Assembly: GCF_018991925.1 (NCBI RefSeq)
Contig: NW_024735516.1
Span: 107,501 to 171,500, forward strand
Source: Homarus americanus
Lineage: Eukaryota > Arthropoda > Malacostraca > Decapoda > Nephropidae
Direction of reading: 5' to 3'
Length of the DNA: 64,000 bases
Both the position numbers and the translations under genes were made by a program. The notes under the pieces are model-generated. The model worked only from the letters and a program-made list of their open reading frames with translations. It searched no databases and had not been told where the DNA came from. Shown here piece by piece: positions 1-10,439 of this stretch. Position 1 is the first letter of the stretch. Every line of letters starts with the position of its first letter.

Positions 1-86
1 GCAGTATATTAACCACTACTATTACTACTACTACTACTACCACCACCAATACCAATACTATTATTACTACTGCCACCACCATTAAT
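1..86. repeat. (TAC/ACC)n trinucleotide microsatellite
   Basis: Imperfect TAC, ACC and ATT triplets run up to the T-run that marks the 3' end of element A. The same triplet family reappears at 1780-1813 on the other side of that element, so the element appears to lie inside one microsatellite. Confidence 0.85.
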
Positions 87-215
87 AATTTTTTTTTTAT
101 ACGTGGCCTCCATCCTGCCCAATAGCCACACCGTCCCCGCCATTTTATTACCTTAAAATTACTGTAAATATCCTAATACATAAGTAGCTATCCTAGCTGT
201 GTTGAATTAGTTGAG

Positions 216-1198
216 CTACAGATCTATGCGGCATTCAGTGACTGTTGCGTCATAGTCAATATCTGCAACTGTTGTCAGCTTTGGGGCTGATGCTCTCGTT
301 CCCCTGAGGCAGAACAAAGCCGACCGAAGGAGAGAGAAGGACAGTAGACATCTCATCCAGGCTGTAACATATCTTCTGGGCTGCTGCTTCTGTTCAGATA
401 GCACCTCCGCGAGTCTGGCGTAGAAGCATCATGCACTTGGTCCCATCCCAACAGAGGTTGTGAACACCAAAGGAGTGAAGCTGCCTTGATCAACATTCTG
501 AATTCTTTTCCCATATGCCCTTATCTTTTCGTTCTCGTTCCTCCTGTGTGCAGCATCGAGACCTAAGTTACGGTGACATGCGGCCATGGGATAAAAAATC
601 CTGATGTCGAAGAAGGTTTGCTATCCCAGCGTCCAGAATCCTCGAGCACTGACGTAAACACGGGCTTCGTTGGATGTGTTTGGAAGTCCTATGTTGGAAG
701 ATCTCACCGTCCAATGGAAACAGGGTCGGTTCTCCCATGACATCACGGCAGATTTCCTTCAACATATTTGCTGTGAGATCCCTTACTTCATCATGTCTCA
801 TGCATATGAAGCCCCTTTCTTGCACACCATGGAGTGATCGACATCATAGGAAGAGCCACACACGCATTGGGAGGGCAAACCTTCCACTGGCCTACCATAC
901 CTTAGAGCATTGACATCTGTAAATTCTTGTTTATTGAGACTGAAACCATTTGCCCTTATCGGTAACGTAATTAACCAGTTCGAGGCGCCCACCTCCTGCG
1001 CTATAGCTACTATTTTTTTTTCAAATTCTCTGGTACCTGCAGCAACAGTTGCTGCAACTTATCACTTTGGCTGTGCTGTCGTTCTGTCGTAATGGATCTT
1101 CGAATCTTGTTTACTTCACTGGTATCCACCTCCCCTGTTGCGTTCTGAGCTATTATGTGGTCCATGAGGGCTGCCGTGAGCATAACTGAGTTTTGATG
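216..1198 (-). pseudogene. Element A C-terminal Cys/His and nuclease-like region, broken
   Basis: Several minus-strand frames together give the C-terminal part of element A. SLNKQEFTDVNALRYGRPVE is followed by a Cys/His cluster (CVCGSSYDVDHSMVCKKG), then RHDEVRDLTANMLKEIC, then a stretch with GFW and FFDIRIF, and finally FSLLRSALFCLRGTRAS before the stop near 216. The spaced acidic residues in the GFW...FDIR block resemble a PD-(D/E)XK-type endonuclease core as in R2-like elements; that is inference from pattern, not an alignment. At least three frameshifts and two internal stops make it a pseudogene. The same blocks occur in the same order at 60.3-61.1 kb on the plus strand. Confidence 0.75.
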
Positions 1199-1768
1199 TT
1201 AGATGGCAGCAATCTCCTCTGGATTGGTCAATCCCATACCTCCCAGTCTCAGTGGTAGTGCAAGGAGTGATCTTTCTGCTGGGGTTAAGTGAGGGTGTTT
1301 CACTAATTTGGGAATGAGATTGACACTGATAGCTTCTTCCAGAGGGTGGAGGAGGGGTCCAATATCAGGGATAGTGCACATCAGGTAGTTCCAGCGATGC
1401 TTGACTCCATGAGTGAATGCCGCAAAAGCCGCTTGAGGCTCTGTGTTAGCAATCTCAGACAGTGCTTGGATTTCCCTAACCCACTCATTCACCTTTCCCA
1501 TTAAGTACTCGGTATTGAAGTCAGTAGTGCCGATTACTGCGCCTAGGTGTCTTTGGCCTTCCTTTGTTATTTTGACCTCACTTCCACCGAACACCTCCAT
1601 TGCCCGTTCATAATGTTCTGGCTTCACAATGAGGAAGGACTTGCTGGCGTTTGGGTGGTACCCCATTTGTGGGCCTCGTGATGTTACCAGGTCCCACCAC
1701 TTTTTGATGTCCTCCACTTTTCCTGCTCCTGTAAGGTCATCAGCGTACACCACTTGTTTGACCTCAGT
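1199..1768 (-). pseudogene. Element A RT fragment: YADD box and thumb region
   Basis: An open minus-strand stretch of about 190 codons begins at VVYADDLTGAGKVEDIKKWW, which holds the reverse-transcriptase motif C (YADD, metal-binding aspartates). It continues through conserved blocks such as GYHPNASKSFLIVK, GQRHLGAVIG and LALPLRLGGMGL, which probably form the thumb. The palm motifs carrying the first catalytic Asp and the template-grip box are absent because the copy is 5'-truncated, so it cannot be an active polymerase. The right copy at 59.5-60.1 kb aligns along its length with about one change every 8-10 residues. It is probably a dead retrocopy. Confidence 0.85.
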
Positions 1769-1779
1769 TGTTTCAAATT

Positions 1780-1813
1780 ACTACCACCACTACTACTATT
1801 TATACTACTAGTA
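1780..1813. repeat. (TAC/ACC)n microsatellite at element A 5' junction
   Basis: ACTACCACCACTACTACT-type triplets begin exactly where homology to the right copy of element A stops. This is the partner of the triplet tract at 1-86. Confidence 0.85.
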
Positions 1814-1815
1814 TC

Positions 1816-2285
1816 GGAGAAAAGGGTGAAGAAGGAAAGAATATGGTTAAAGGAGGGAAGTTAAGAGGAGTGAAAGAGAGAGGGATGATGGGGAAGAAAA
1901 GGGTGATGGAAGGAAGGATGGAAGAGGAAGGAAGAGTGTTAAAGGAGGGAAGGAGAGTGAAATGATGGAGGAAGAAGACAGAGGGTTGATGAAGGGAGGG
2001 AGAAAAGGATGAAGAAGAGAGAGAGAGGAGGTGGAGGAGGGAGAAAGAGGGAGTAAAAGAGAAGGATGGAGGGTGAGTAGAAGAATAGAAGGAGAAATTT
2101 GAAAAAAATTATTGAAAGGGGAAGGAAGAAGGGAACAGGAGAAAGAATTAAGACAAATAAAATGAACAAGACAGGGGAAGGAAGGAGAAGGAGTAATGGG
2201 AAAGAAAATGAGGAGAAAGAGGGAATACAGAAAGGAAGAGGAACAAATGAGACGAATGAAGAAACAAGACTTACGAGAATAAGAT
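1816..2285. repeat. Long homopurine (GA-rich) tract
   Basis: About 470 bp in which the plus strand is almost entirely A and G (GGAAGG, GAGGAGG, AAAGAGG words), with scattered T and very little C. The strand asymmetry, not a fixed unit, is the feature. Mirror-like purine tracts can adopt triplex structures. It has no coding signal. Confidence 0.8.
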
Positions 2286-2301
2286 TAAGTCTGAAATAAT
2301 A

Positions 2302-2335
2302 TTGTGTTCGGTTAGGTGGGGTTAGGTTAGGTTAC
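2302..2335. repeat. Short (GGTTA)n telomere-like run
   Basis: Four to five imperfect GGTTA units with no inverted arms either side, unlike the foldback copies. Confidence 0.6.
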
Positions 2336-2339
2336 TAGC

Positions 2340-2487
2340 AGTCGTACAGTGGTCAGCAGCAGTCATACAGTAGTCAGCAGCAGTCATACAGTAGTCAGCA
2401 TCAGTCATACAGTAGTCAGTAGCAGTCATACAGTGGTCAGCATCAGTCATACAGTATTCAGTAGCAGTCATACAGTAGTCAATCAGT
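2340..2487. repeat. 21-bp minisatellite, about 7 copies
   Basis: Units built on CAGTCATACAGTAGTCAG with GCAGCA/GCATCA/GTAGCA variants. The 21-bp period is divisible by three, so the array stays open in some frames; no coding is implied. Confidence 0.85.
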
Positions 2488-3243
2488 ATCAATGCCAGAT
2501 GGAGTCAAAATCAAAATATCTAAAGACACATTACACAAGCTTTCAAAAATCAAATCGAATTAAAAAGAATCCTCCCTTTAAAATAAAATGAAAAATTCGG
2601 TTAAAGTGAATATAGATTTTTTGTATTCATTTATTTTTCCATATATTAATTATGAATTATTGAAGCGTTAAATAATACATTTCGACTAAGTGTTGATTTA
2701 ATTTTCTCTGTTTCTCTCTTATTTACATATTCATTTATATTTTTCTTAAATTATATAAAATAAATGAGGATTTTTATTTTTTTCGGGAACCAGTTTCTTT
2801 TTTTTTTTCTTTCTTTTTTCCTGGCTGCCGCAGTTCACGTCGTGTACAATAAATATTTCGACGCATTTTTCGAAAGTTTCTATTCTTTTTTTTCCGCTTT
2901 TAATTTTTTTTTGTTCCAAAGTTCAGTCAGTTTAAGAATATCTAATATTTTTTCTATTTTAACTTTTTTTTTTAACCTTCAGTATCTCTCCTTTCTTATA
3001 TTTCAAAGTTCAATGAATGTAAAACACCAGGTATTTTGTCTTTTTTTAGTTCGCTTCTTTTTCTTTTCATTTAATTTTTACATCAAAGTTTCTACACGAC
3101 AGAATAACAAATATTTTTACAGAAAGGCTCGGTGCCGCCGTCGACCTATTGGTACCACCCTGTGTCCATCGTCATGTATCCTGACACACGTCTTGGATAC
3201 ACACACACGTCATCCATGTATCGCAGACAAGTTTTGAAAATAT
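2488..3243. other. AT- and T-rich unique DNA
   Basis: Low-complexity AT-rich sequence with many T-runs on the plus strand (2790-3070). A 157-codon open frame here is Phe/Ser-rich translation of T-runs and shows no domain. No gene or RNA was recognised. Confidence 0.6.
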
Positions 3244-3390
3244 GGATCACCTGAAGATTAGCCCCAAGTTTAATTCACCTGATGGTTAAACACTCCAACA
3301 CTACCTTGGGTTAGGTTAGGTTAGGTTAGGTTGGTGTTTAAGTGTTTAATTTTAAATTGAAGAAGCTGGGGTGGCTGATCTTCATGTAAT
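3244..3390. mobile_element. Foldback element with (TTAGG)n core, copy 1
   Basis: The left arm starts GGATCACCTGAAGATTAGCC and contains a second CACCTGATGGTTAAAC block. The right arm ends with GTGTTTAA, AGCTGGGGTGGCTGATCTTC, which is its inverted complement with mismatches. Between the arms lies (TTAGG)n, about four units. The same arm-core-arm layout recurs at 5.9, 9.9, 35.0, 36.9, 38.0, 49.3 (half) and 63.2 kb. Confidence 0.75.
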
Positions 3391-3427
3391 ACTATAATAA
3401 TATATACAAGTGAAAAAAGTGAAGGTG

Positions 3428-3500
3428 GGCACCAGAGACCTGATGGTAATGCGGATACAGTACACTGAACTCTTAGCCTCTGGAGTCAAAAGTTCGCTCC
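3428..3500 (+). mobile_element. Possible tRNA-derived SINE head
   Basis: A-box-like TGATGGTAATGCGGATAC and B-box-like AAGTTCGCTCC are spaced as in tRNA. The text partly resembles the tRNA-like head at 47.65 kb (GGATACA..., GTTCGCTCCC). There is no cloverleaf I would call a working tRNA. Confidence 0.3.
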
Positions 3501-3502
3501 CT

Positions 3503-3580
3503 CCCAAAATGAAGCAGCATTGACCCAAAGTGAAGCAGCATTGACCCCAAAGTGAAGCAGCATCAACCCCAAACGAGATA
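3503..3580. repeat. 22-23-bp direct repeat, 3 copies
   Basis: Three copies of a unit containing GAAGCAGCATTGACCCC, the last diverged. Confidence 0.7.
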
Positions 3581-4019
3581 AAAAGCTCACCCGCACCAGA
3601 GTAAAGTCATAGTAAGTCAGTTCGGAGACTCACTCGTGTGACTCAGTTTCACCACCAGTATGGCCGTCTGTACACGACTGTCTTCATTCTCCTCAATGGT
3701 AAAGTTAGGTACTCATTCACAGCTGGACGGACACTGCCTTATGAAACACCTCTCTCTCACTCACCTGTAGGAAGTCTCCCTCTCCGCCACCACCACCACC
3801 ACCTCTCTTCCTCTCTACCAGTACCACCAACCCTCTCCACCACCACCACCAAGAGTCACCCTCTCCAACAAGACACAGAGACAATACAAACAATGGTGAG
3901 GTATTGTTCGTGTCTTCAGTCAATACATCGATCACACCGTCTCTCAGACAAACTTCTGGACGAGAGAGTGAAAAAAATCTGCAGTAAGGGACAACGTTGG
4001 CTGCTGTAGTGACTCTTGC
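3581..4019. other. Unique sequence with a CAC-rich patch
   Basis: A (CAC)n-rich patch lies at 3786-3850, with otherwise unique sequence around it. The 123-codon frame across it has a His run and no recognisable domain, so I do not call it a gene. Confidence 0.5.
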
Positions 4020-4053
4020 CGTGGTTAAGGTTAGGTTAGGTTAGGTTAGGTAT
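4020..4053. repeat. Short (GGTTA)n telomere-like run
   Basis: About five GGTTA units, without foldback arms, ten bases before a CA microsatellite. Confidence 0.7.
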
Positions 4054-4058
4054 ACTGC

Positions 4059-4108
<50 letters not shown>
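4059..4108. repeat. (CA)n microsatellite
   Basis: An almost pure CA dinucleotide run of about 50 bp. Confidence 0.95.
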
Positions 4109-4112
<4 letters not shown>

Positions 4113-4139
4113 GCATTAATTGTTTCCATGTAATGATTT

Positions 4140-4342
4140 CATTATTATCACAACCATCACCTGTACTACCACCACAACCACTACTACCACTATTACCGCT
4201 GCCATTATCGTCATTGTATCTACCACCGCCATCACCCTTATATCCACCACCACTTCTACCACCACCACATCTATCACCACCACCACCATATCTACCACCA
4301 CCACTACCATCATCGTATATACCACCACCACCATAACCATCA
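4140..4342. repeat. Compound (ACC/ATC/ACT)n microsatellite
   Basis: About 200 bp of ACC triplets with ATC and ACT interruptions, open in several frames on both strands (Thr/Ile, Pro or Val/Met homopolymers). The open frames are not genes. Confidence 0.9.
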
Positions 4343-4514
4343 AACCGGCTGTAACATCACTCGCTTGTAGATGTGTGAGCAGAAGAAAAAAAAAAAAACA
4401 CCCACCTAAAACTTATGACCAAGAGCCGCGCCCTCCTAGACACGTTCTTCCTACGACGCCTTAAGAATTTAGTAGATCATCATAGACAGTATTTTGTGTT
4501 TCGTGACTGAGGCC

Positions 4515-4545
4515 AACCCAACCTAACCTAACCTAACCTAATCTA
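4515..4545. repeat. Short (CCTAA)n run
   Basis: Five to six CCTAA/CCCAA/TCTAA units with no arms recognised. Confidence 0.7.
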
Positions 4546-4834
4546 ATCTCCTTCCCTCGCCTACCTCGTCTACATAACACTTGAAGCCGATGTAATAAAA
4601 TTTAGGTTGAGGAATAAATAAATAATGAAATGAGGATGTTTATTCATTATTATTGTGAGCATGTAAGTTCTTCAGCACGCCTTACACGGGCTCTCGCTGG
4701 CTGTGACACATTGACACTGGGTTGGGTCTCACAAGCTCCTACAAGTGTAAGCTTCCATTAGTGGAATTGGAAGTTAGAAAGTTTCGTATTGTACCTTGCG
4801 TTCCTGACCGTCTCATTGTTCTGAAATTGTACGT
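4546..4834. other. Unique AT-rich DNA
   Basis: No coding signal, RNA or repeat family recognised. Confidence 0.5.
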
Positions 4835-4906
4835 ATACACACACGCACACACACATGCACACATACGCACACACACATGCACACACACACACACCCACCC
4901 ACACAC
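4835..4906. repeat. (CA)n microsatellite with CG/TG interruptions
   Basis: ACACACGCACACACACATGC-type run of about 70 bp. Confidence 0.9.
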
Positions 4907-4924
4907 TTTTATATAAGCTTTTCC

Positions 4925-5166
4925 TAGTACGGTTCAGGGTGGTCGGGCAGGTGTTCATCTGACTCTTAGCAATCAACACTCAGCAGATAACTCCAGTCCT
5001 GTGCCAAGATGCTGAGACACTTAGGGGAAGCTCCGTCGTCGTTAAGCACACCCAATAATGTACTAATATTCCTAAGCGTTCAACGAGAGCACCCACTTCT
5101 CCATCCCGGGAGGCCGAGGATCGAATTTGTGACCCTTTACTATCTGTGCGACGGTTCTATCAGTGA

Positions 5167-5178
<12 letters not shown>
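4925..5178 (-). mobile_element. Possible tRNA-derived SINE, minus strand
   Basis: Read on the minus strand from 5178, CTCACTGATAGAACCGTCGC resembles a tRNA A-box region. About 35 bp later ACAAATTCGATCCTC resembles a B box. Unique sequence follows to about 4925. A GT microsatellite abuts the 5' end (5165-5208). The 3' end is not defined and no second copy was seen in this window. Confidence 0.4.

Positions 5179-5209
<31 letters not shown>
5165..5209. repeat. (GT)n microsatellite
   Basis: About 20 GT units. Confidence 0.95.
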
Positions 5210-5283
5210 CTCTTTAAACACTAGCGTCCACAGTTTTCATGCGATCATTACGAAATTCACATATTTAATTCGGTATAAGACGG

Positions 5284-5541
5284 AGGTCAGACAGTGACCT
5301 CTGTTGGCCAACAACAAACAGAGATTAAGGTCAAAGGTCACCGATACAGATCATAATTTGGAATAGATATCCACAATATATCGCGAGATTTTCACAACTG
5401 ATTGGCCAAAAGACAGCTAGACACTGCCGAGGTCAAAGGTCAACGAAAGGTCATGGCATTGGTTGCCACAATTATCCTGACGTGTTTATGAGATGCTCAA
5501 ACCTTATCAGCCGCTGAATCGCCTCCACAGGTCACAGGTCA
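5284..5541 (+). promoter_or_regulatory. Cluster of AGGTCA half-sites including three DR1 elements
   Basis: Three direct repeats with one-base spacing are present: AGGTCAAAGGTCA at 5328-5340 and again at 5430-5442, and AGGTCACAGGTCA at 5529-5541. Additional half-sites lie at 5284-5289, 5295-5300 (inverted) and 5448-5453. DR1 is the known binding form for RXR/USP, HNF4 and COUP-TF/Seven-up type nuclear receptors. Nine half-sites in 258 bp is far above chance, but nearby text is unique and no gene start is recognised, so enhancer function is inference. Confidence 0.5.
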
Positions 5542-5675
5542 CCATTAGCATTACTAATAACATTAATGGTCTTCATAATACTCAGACTTTATTTCTACTG
5601 ATCTTTAGTTCCCTCTTTAATGCACGTTATAAGGTATAGTAATTATTTAGGGTTCTTGATTAATAAAATGACCCT

Positions 5676-5785
5676 GTATCATCATCATCATTATCATCAT
5701 CGTCATCGTCATCATCATCATCATTATCATCATCATCATTAATCATTATTATTACTACTACTACTATTATCATCAATATCATTAT
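5676..5785. repeat. (ATC)n/(ACT)n microsatellite
   Basis: CATCATCAT and ACTACTACT triplets over about 105 bp; on the minus strand this reads as an Asp-rich open frame, which is an artefact. Confidence 0.9.
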
Positions 5786-5954
5786 TATCATATCTCTTTC
5801 GTGATGCAGTAGAGGGCGAGGAGGAGGAGGCGGAGGCGGTAGACACACTGAACTGTTTCATTGTACCAGTCTATATACACAAGGCCTGGTATCAATTATT
5901 CAAGACTCCTGGTTTATGAATCGTAAATAAGTGTTCATATCTAATACAATATTC

Positions 5955-6273
5955 ATGACCATCATCAACACTGCACTGAGTACCTGGTGGGGGTTAGGTT
6001 AGGTTAGGGAGAGGTTTGTCATATATATTATACTATTACTTATCAATTATACTAGTATTATAGAAGGTAGGAATTTGGGCCTTTGTATATATATTTAAAT
6101 AGTATTAGTTATTGGTCTGCCGTTATTGTTTACTATATAAAGCGTTCACCATGATAGATAATACACGTGTAAAGTTTTAAGAACACAAGGTATTTCAACA
6201 AAAACTGGGGTGTCTAATCTTCAGGTGAAATAAGTTGGGATGACTAAGCTGCAGGTGATTCAGACCCTCGCAA
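5955..6273. mobile_element. Foldback element copy 2, rearranged
   Basis: A short (TTAGG)n core at 5994-6008 and a good right arm at 6209-6273 (GGGGTGTCTAATCTTCAGG and CTAAGCTGCAGGTGATTCAG) are separated by about 190 bp of AT-rich DNA. The left arm is only faintly visible. It is probably an old copy with an insertion. Confidence 0.5.
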
Positions 6274-9200
6274 AGAACCATGTGTGGCATAAACTAGCAG
6301 GACCAAGGAAAGCCAGAGTAACCCTGCGGTCAGCTCCTGTAATCCCACCCTGCGGTCAACCTTAATGGATGGGGACGAACCCGTGTTTCTTGCGTGATTT
6401 CCTCGATAGTCGGCTGGTCCAGATCCTCAGAAGTTTCCTAATTGGAGATGTGGGAACGATTGTACCTTCTTCATGGTAGGATAGTGTAAGAGAGGTTGTA
6501 CTGAACCTTGTGTCGCAGTTAGAATCGTTCAAAGTATCATATATTAATTGAAGAGTGCTGAAGGTATAACTCAATTAGAATTTTGACTCTTATAAAACTA
6601 CTGTCAGCTGATTTATTCGACAGTCGATTTATTTTTCCTATTGTCAGCTATCTTACAACGCCAGTCTGTGAGTTACTCGACAGTCAGGTAATCATATCAA
6701 GGCTTCACACGACAGCCAGTCACCTGATTCACCCGACCATCAGCTGAGATAATCGACAGGTTTCGAACTTTTCCAGGCGGCAGCAATTAGTTTGGATTTT
6801 TCTTTTATTCTCTCTAACTTCCTATTTCTTTTTCTATTCACTTCGTCGCTTCCGTTCTCTCTTTTTTCTCTCTCAAAGCTTTTTTTTAACCTTTGACAAC
6901 TTGAGAAAATTTTTATCCCGTTGTCTTTGGCATCTCTAAATATCGTCTTGTTAAAACGTCATCGTTTGGTCTGGCTGAGTCTTATATGTGTTAATGTGGA
7001 TGAGTCATTACTACTAATCTCCCATCAATGCTGGAGTGCCTAAGGGTTCAATGTTTACCCCTAACCTTGTTTTTATTTTTTATGATACTTGTCACCATGA
7101 TTCTTCCCACTAACACACAAACTTTTTTTTTTGTTCGGTGACAATAACCTCCACAATAATCTGTTCTATCGCCCCAATTCCCTCGTTTACTCAAGTGTCC
7201 AGGTGGATTATGATTCAATATATACTTCAGTGTGACAGATACGATAAATTTGATACATGTCATTTTCTCTTATATTTCCACCTGAGTCCCAAACAAAGCT
7301 CGAGTACAGTACATGATGGCATCCAATGTCTTATCCTGTAAGAGTTTCCCAGTGGTCGCGTCCTTTTTAAACTGTTCAACTCATCTTCCTCCTCCTTAAC
7401 TATCCACCTCGTCACGGGAATCAGTCAATATCCAACAGCCTAATTCCACAAAGTGTGATCAATCATATCTCTCTAACTAGTAACTACAGTCTTAAATTTC
7501 TCATCATCCAACAGCAATTCCTCATTTCATCTTACACATCAGGTGATCTTTCCTCACTTTATATTTCTTTTCGTTGTTTCCATGATGAGTCCCCCCCCCC
7601 CCTTTGTCGTAACACACGTCATATATTTTTTACCCGACCACTTATGTCGTGCAAGTTCCCTTTAATCGGACATCATCATCATCATTCATCTCATTCATTC
7701 CTGGCATTTCTCTTTTAAGGTATTCCCTTCAGTCTCACGCTTCCCATCCACCTACAATTTACACCTTTCTATATATAAGGATTATTCCCATCACCCTTCT
7801 CTCTTGTGTGTGACCTTATCTGACCTTTCACCAATGGCTTAAAGACCGTGAAAGACAACTTTGACCCCGTCCATGACTCGCCATAATTTCGGTCGTCAGG
7901 AGGATGGGTTCTCAGGTGTGACTGTGACCTCACCTAACTTGATCATAATAGCGGCCATCACTCACCTGTTGTTTCTCTGAGAATTTCGGTCAGGTATCGT
8001 CCTCATATTTCAGGTTAATAGTCTGGCTGATTTATATGAGAGGGAATTGGCAGATCCCAGAATTTTCGGACCTACTTTGACTCAGGTGTGTAATGAACCA
8101 AATGTAACGTAACTGTGACTACAAACTTTACCTTTAACAATATATAACTCAACATACTCAGGCCAGTCACAACAACACGTAGAAATATTTTTAGTAACAA
8201 CCATTTTATTGTAACTGTGACAAGTAACGTCTTAACATATAATAGGGCCGGAACATCACGGAGCAGTGTTACGTAACTCAACATTCTCGTGGCACCTTAC
8301 ACACCAGCATTTCAGGGGTGTGATGGTGTTACTCCAGCATACCAGAAATTAATGATGAAATATAACCCAACATACCTCATACCTGTCATATCAGCATACA
8401 GTCACTACAGTGCGGAAACAAGAGAACCTTCTGTGTTAACATGACAAAGACCCATGATGGCAGTGTGAGGTGGAGCAGCCGGCAGGTTTAGGGCAGGTGG
8501 CTCGTCTAATTAACTCACTCTGTTTTCAACAAAGTTTCTCCGTCTGATTAGTTTAATTATTTCCCAAACGACAAGTAAAAGTGTCAGAGAGAACACCCGC
8601 TATTCTTTCACTTAAGTTATCCCGTGTGTCACTGTCAACAGGGTGTGCATGTGTGTGTTGCCGCATTATACACCTGTCAGGTTTTTGTCAAATGTGACGT
8701 TTGTCAGTTTGTAGAAAATGTTGTTAACAGTTATATTTGGTCCGGTTGATATGGATTCATCGATTCAGTGTTAGAAAATACTTTAAACTGCAGCTGAAGT
8801 GAGGCAATACCGCACTCGTATTCCTAAAATGAAGTTATATATTGCTACTTATCTTATAGGTCAACTACTACTTAAGTCTACAACCACTGTTATTGTAAAA
8901 CTTTATCATAATCTACCTAGTAATGCTAAACCTCGTAATAACTATCACTGTTCCACTAAGACCTACAACACAGATGAGGTGTGTCACTCTTATTCTTCTA
9001 AGTAACTAAACCACACTGTATCAGCCTTACATTGTGCATTACTGTATACATTCTCACGTATCCTAGTACCATAATAGAGAGTGAGTTCCATACTGTACTC
9101 CCACTGAATACTACAGCAAGACTTCGGTTCATAAGGTGGCGGTATGGTCGGCACTGCACTAGACAACTCTCAATTTCTCCAACTGCATAATCAGTTACCT

Positions 9201-9419
9201 GGCAGAACGTGAGGTGCCCAAATCATGTACTGTACCAATGACTAATGAGAATAGTGGTGAGCGTTGCATTCACTCGGCTGCCACAACCATTCTTAATATT
9301 TCCTGCTGTAGATAAAGTAATCCTCAACGCTTACTGACACTTCTATATTATATCACTGAAACTTGTGTACATTTACTATATATTGTTAGGTTCAGTACGA
9401 AATCATTAACAAATCCACT
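6274..9419. other. 3.1 kb of unique, AT-rich DNA without recognisable genes
   Basis: Scattered short open frames show no domain or codon signature. Minor structure: repeated GTCAGCTGA / TCGACAGTC words between 6600 and 6765 (a very degenerate repeat), a pyrimidine-rich stretch at 6800-6885, a run of ten C near 7591, and CAT triplets at 7672-7690. No RNA gene or transposon end was recognised. Confidence 0.55.
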
Positions 9420-9423
9420 TTAT

Positions 9424-9655
9424 TTCATCATACTTTTTATACTTTTATCATACTCTTTGTACTTCTGTCATACTTTTTATACTTCTATCATACTTTTTAT
9501 TCTTCTATCATACTTTTTATACTTTTATCATACTCTTTGTACTTCTGTCATACTTTTTATACTTCTATCATACTCTTTGTACTTCTATCATACTTTTTAT
9601 ACTTCTGTCATACTTTTTATTCTTCTATCATACTTTTTATTCTTATATCACACCT
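9424..9655. repeat. 20-bp minisatellite, about 12 copies
   Basis: Units of TCATACTTTTTATACTTCT plus one base, with TTCTT, TTTTA and CTTTGT variants. Confidence 0.9.
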
Positions 9656-9888
9656 CTACGAGATGATCAACATTAAGAAATACTGTGATTGAAATTTTCC
9701 ACACACTGGTACAAGGTTTTCTTCCATTAAGTGACAGGGAGTTAAGACAGTTAGTTCAGTCTTTGCTCGACAGATAATCGCATCAACACGAAGACTCAAG
9801 TAGAAAGACGAGAACCAAATTTAAAACTTTTCTTTCTCTAATTAAAACTTATTGTTCGTTTGCAAGTCCCATCTGCTTAGTCAATTTT

Positions 9889-10088
9889 TGGATCACCTGA
9901 AAATTAGCCCCCCCTGGTTTAATTCACCTGGTAACCTATCTCAGGTTGACCTGACCTAACCTAACCTAACCTAACCTAACCTAACCTACCTCATGTTAAC
10001 CTAACCTATCCTAATCCCCCGAAAGTGGTGTTAGGGTGTTTAATCATCAGGTGAAATGAGCTGCGTTGGGCAATCTCCAGGTGATCCA
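9889..10088. mobile_element. Foldback element with (CCTAA)n core, copy 3 (best preserved)
   Basis: This copy opens with TGGATCACCTGAAAATTAGC and closes with its inverted complement GGCAATCTCCAGGTGATCCA. Each arm also carries an inner CACCTGGT/ATCATCAGGTGAAAT block. The core is about eleven CCTAA units with CCTGA variants. The flanks are T-runs on both sides, so a T-rich target duplication is possible but cannot be proved. Length is 200 bp, with no coding capacity. Confidence 0.82.
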
Positions 10089-10228
10089 TTTTTTTTTCAT
10101 TTGTCTCTAAAAACTCGTGAGCGAAAAAAAAAATCTTCAAATGTTAATAGAAACAGCAAACTTGAGGCTTGATATCGACTATAGTATTGCCCTTGATACT
10201 AATATATCCACTTTCATTACGCTAGGTA
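10089..10228. other. Spacer between two non-autonomous elements
   Basis: Poly-T and poly-A patches, otherwise unique. Confidence 0.4.
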
Positions 10229-10439
10229 CAGTCCCCTTCACTAGTGCGTTTAAAGGAGTTCCTCAGGCTTTGTGCAGTGTGGCAGCCCTGTGTTTGTTTA
10301 CATTCGACAGCAGGAAACTCGCAATAATACATATACTGTGGAATCAAATTAAACCAATATTAAAACAAATATCTTAACATAATGATTTGTGGAATGTTTA
10401 AATGAGGAGCCCCTGTAAACGCATTAGTGAAGGGGACTG
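10229..10439 (+). mobile_element. CAGTCCCC-type MITE, copy 1
   Basis: A 211-bp element with about 39-bp terminal inverted repeats. The left end is CAGTCCCCTTCACTAGTGCG; the right end is its complement ending GTGAAGGGGACTG. TA flanks each end (10227-10228, 10440-10441), matching Tc1/mariner-type TA target duplication. The interior is AT-rich and non-coding. A second copy in reverse orientation lies at 12103-12307. Confidence 0.88.

Larger units (their letters stand above)
89..1779 (-). mobile_element. Element A, left copy: 5'-truncated RT retroelement
   Basis: Reading on the minus strand, this copy begins just upstream of the YADD catalytic box and runs through the RT thumb, a Cys/His cluster and a nuclease-like C-terminus to a 3' UTR. 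It ends in a ten-base A-run (T89-98 on the plus strand). It is closely similar in DNA and protein to the right copy at 55434-61221, which is how the ends were set: homology starts at 1779 and the 3' UTRs match to about position 110. GTA/GTG triplets flank both ends. Upstream RT motifs are missing (5' truncation), and the frame shifts at about 1195, 810-825 and 600. Related RT proteins are, from memory, common in cnidarians and other marine invertebrates; the clade was not established. Confidence 0.88.

Noticed and set aside
2764..3237. 157-codon frame with a hydrophobic N-terminus resembling a signal peptide
   Set aside because: Phe/Ser-rich because of T-runs; AT-rich low complexity and no domain.
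4120..4464. Thr-rich or Pro-rich protein
   Set aside because: Compound ACC/ATC microsatellite.
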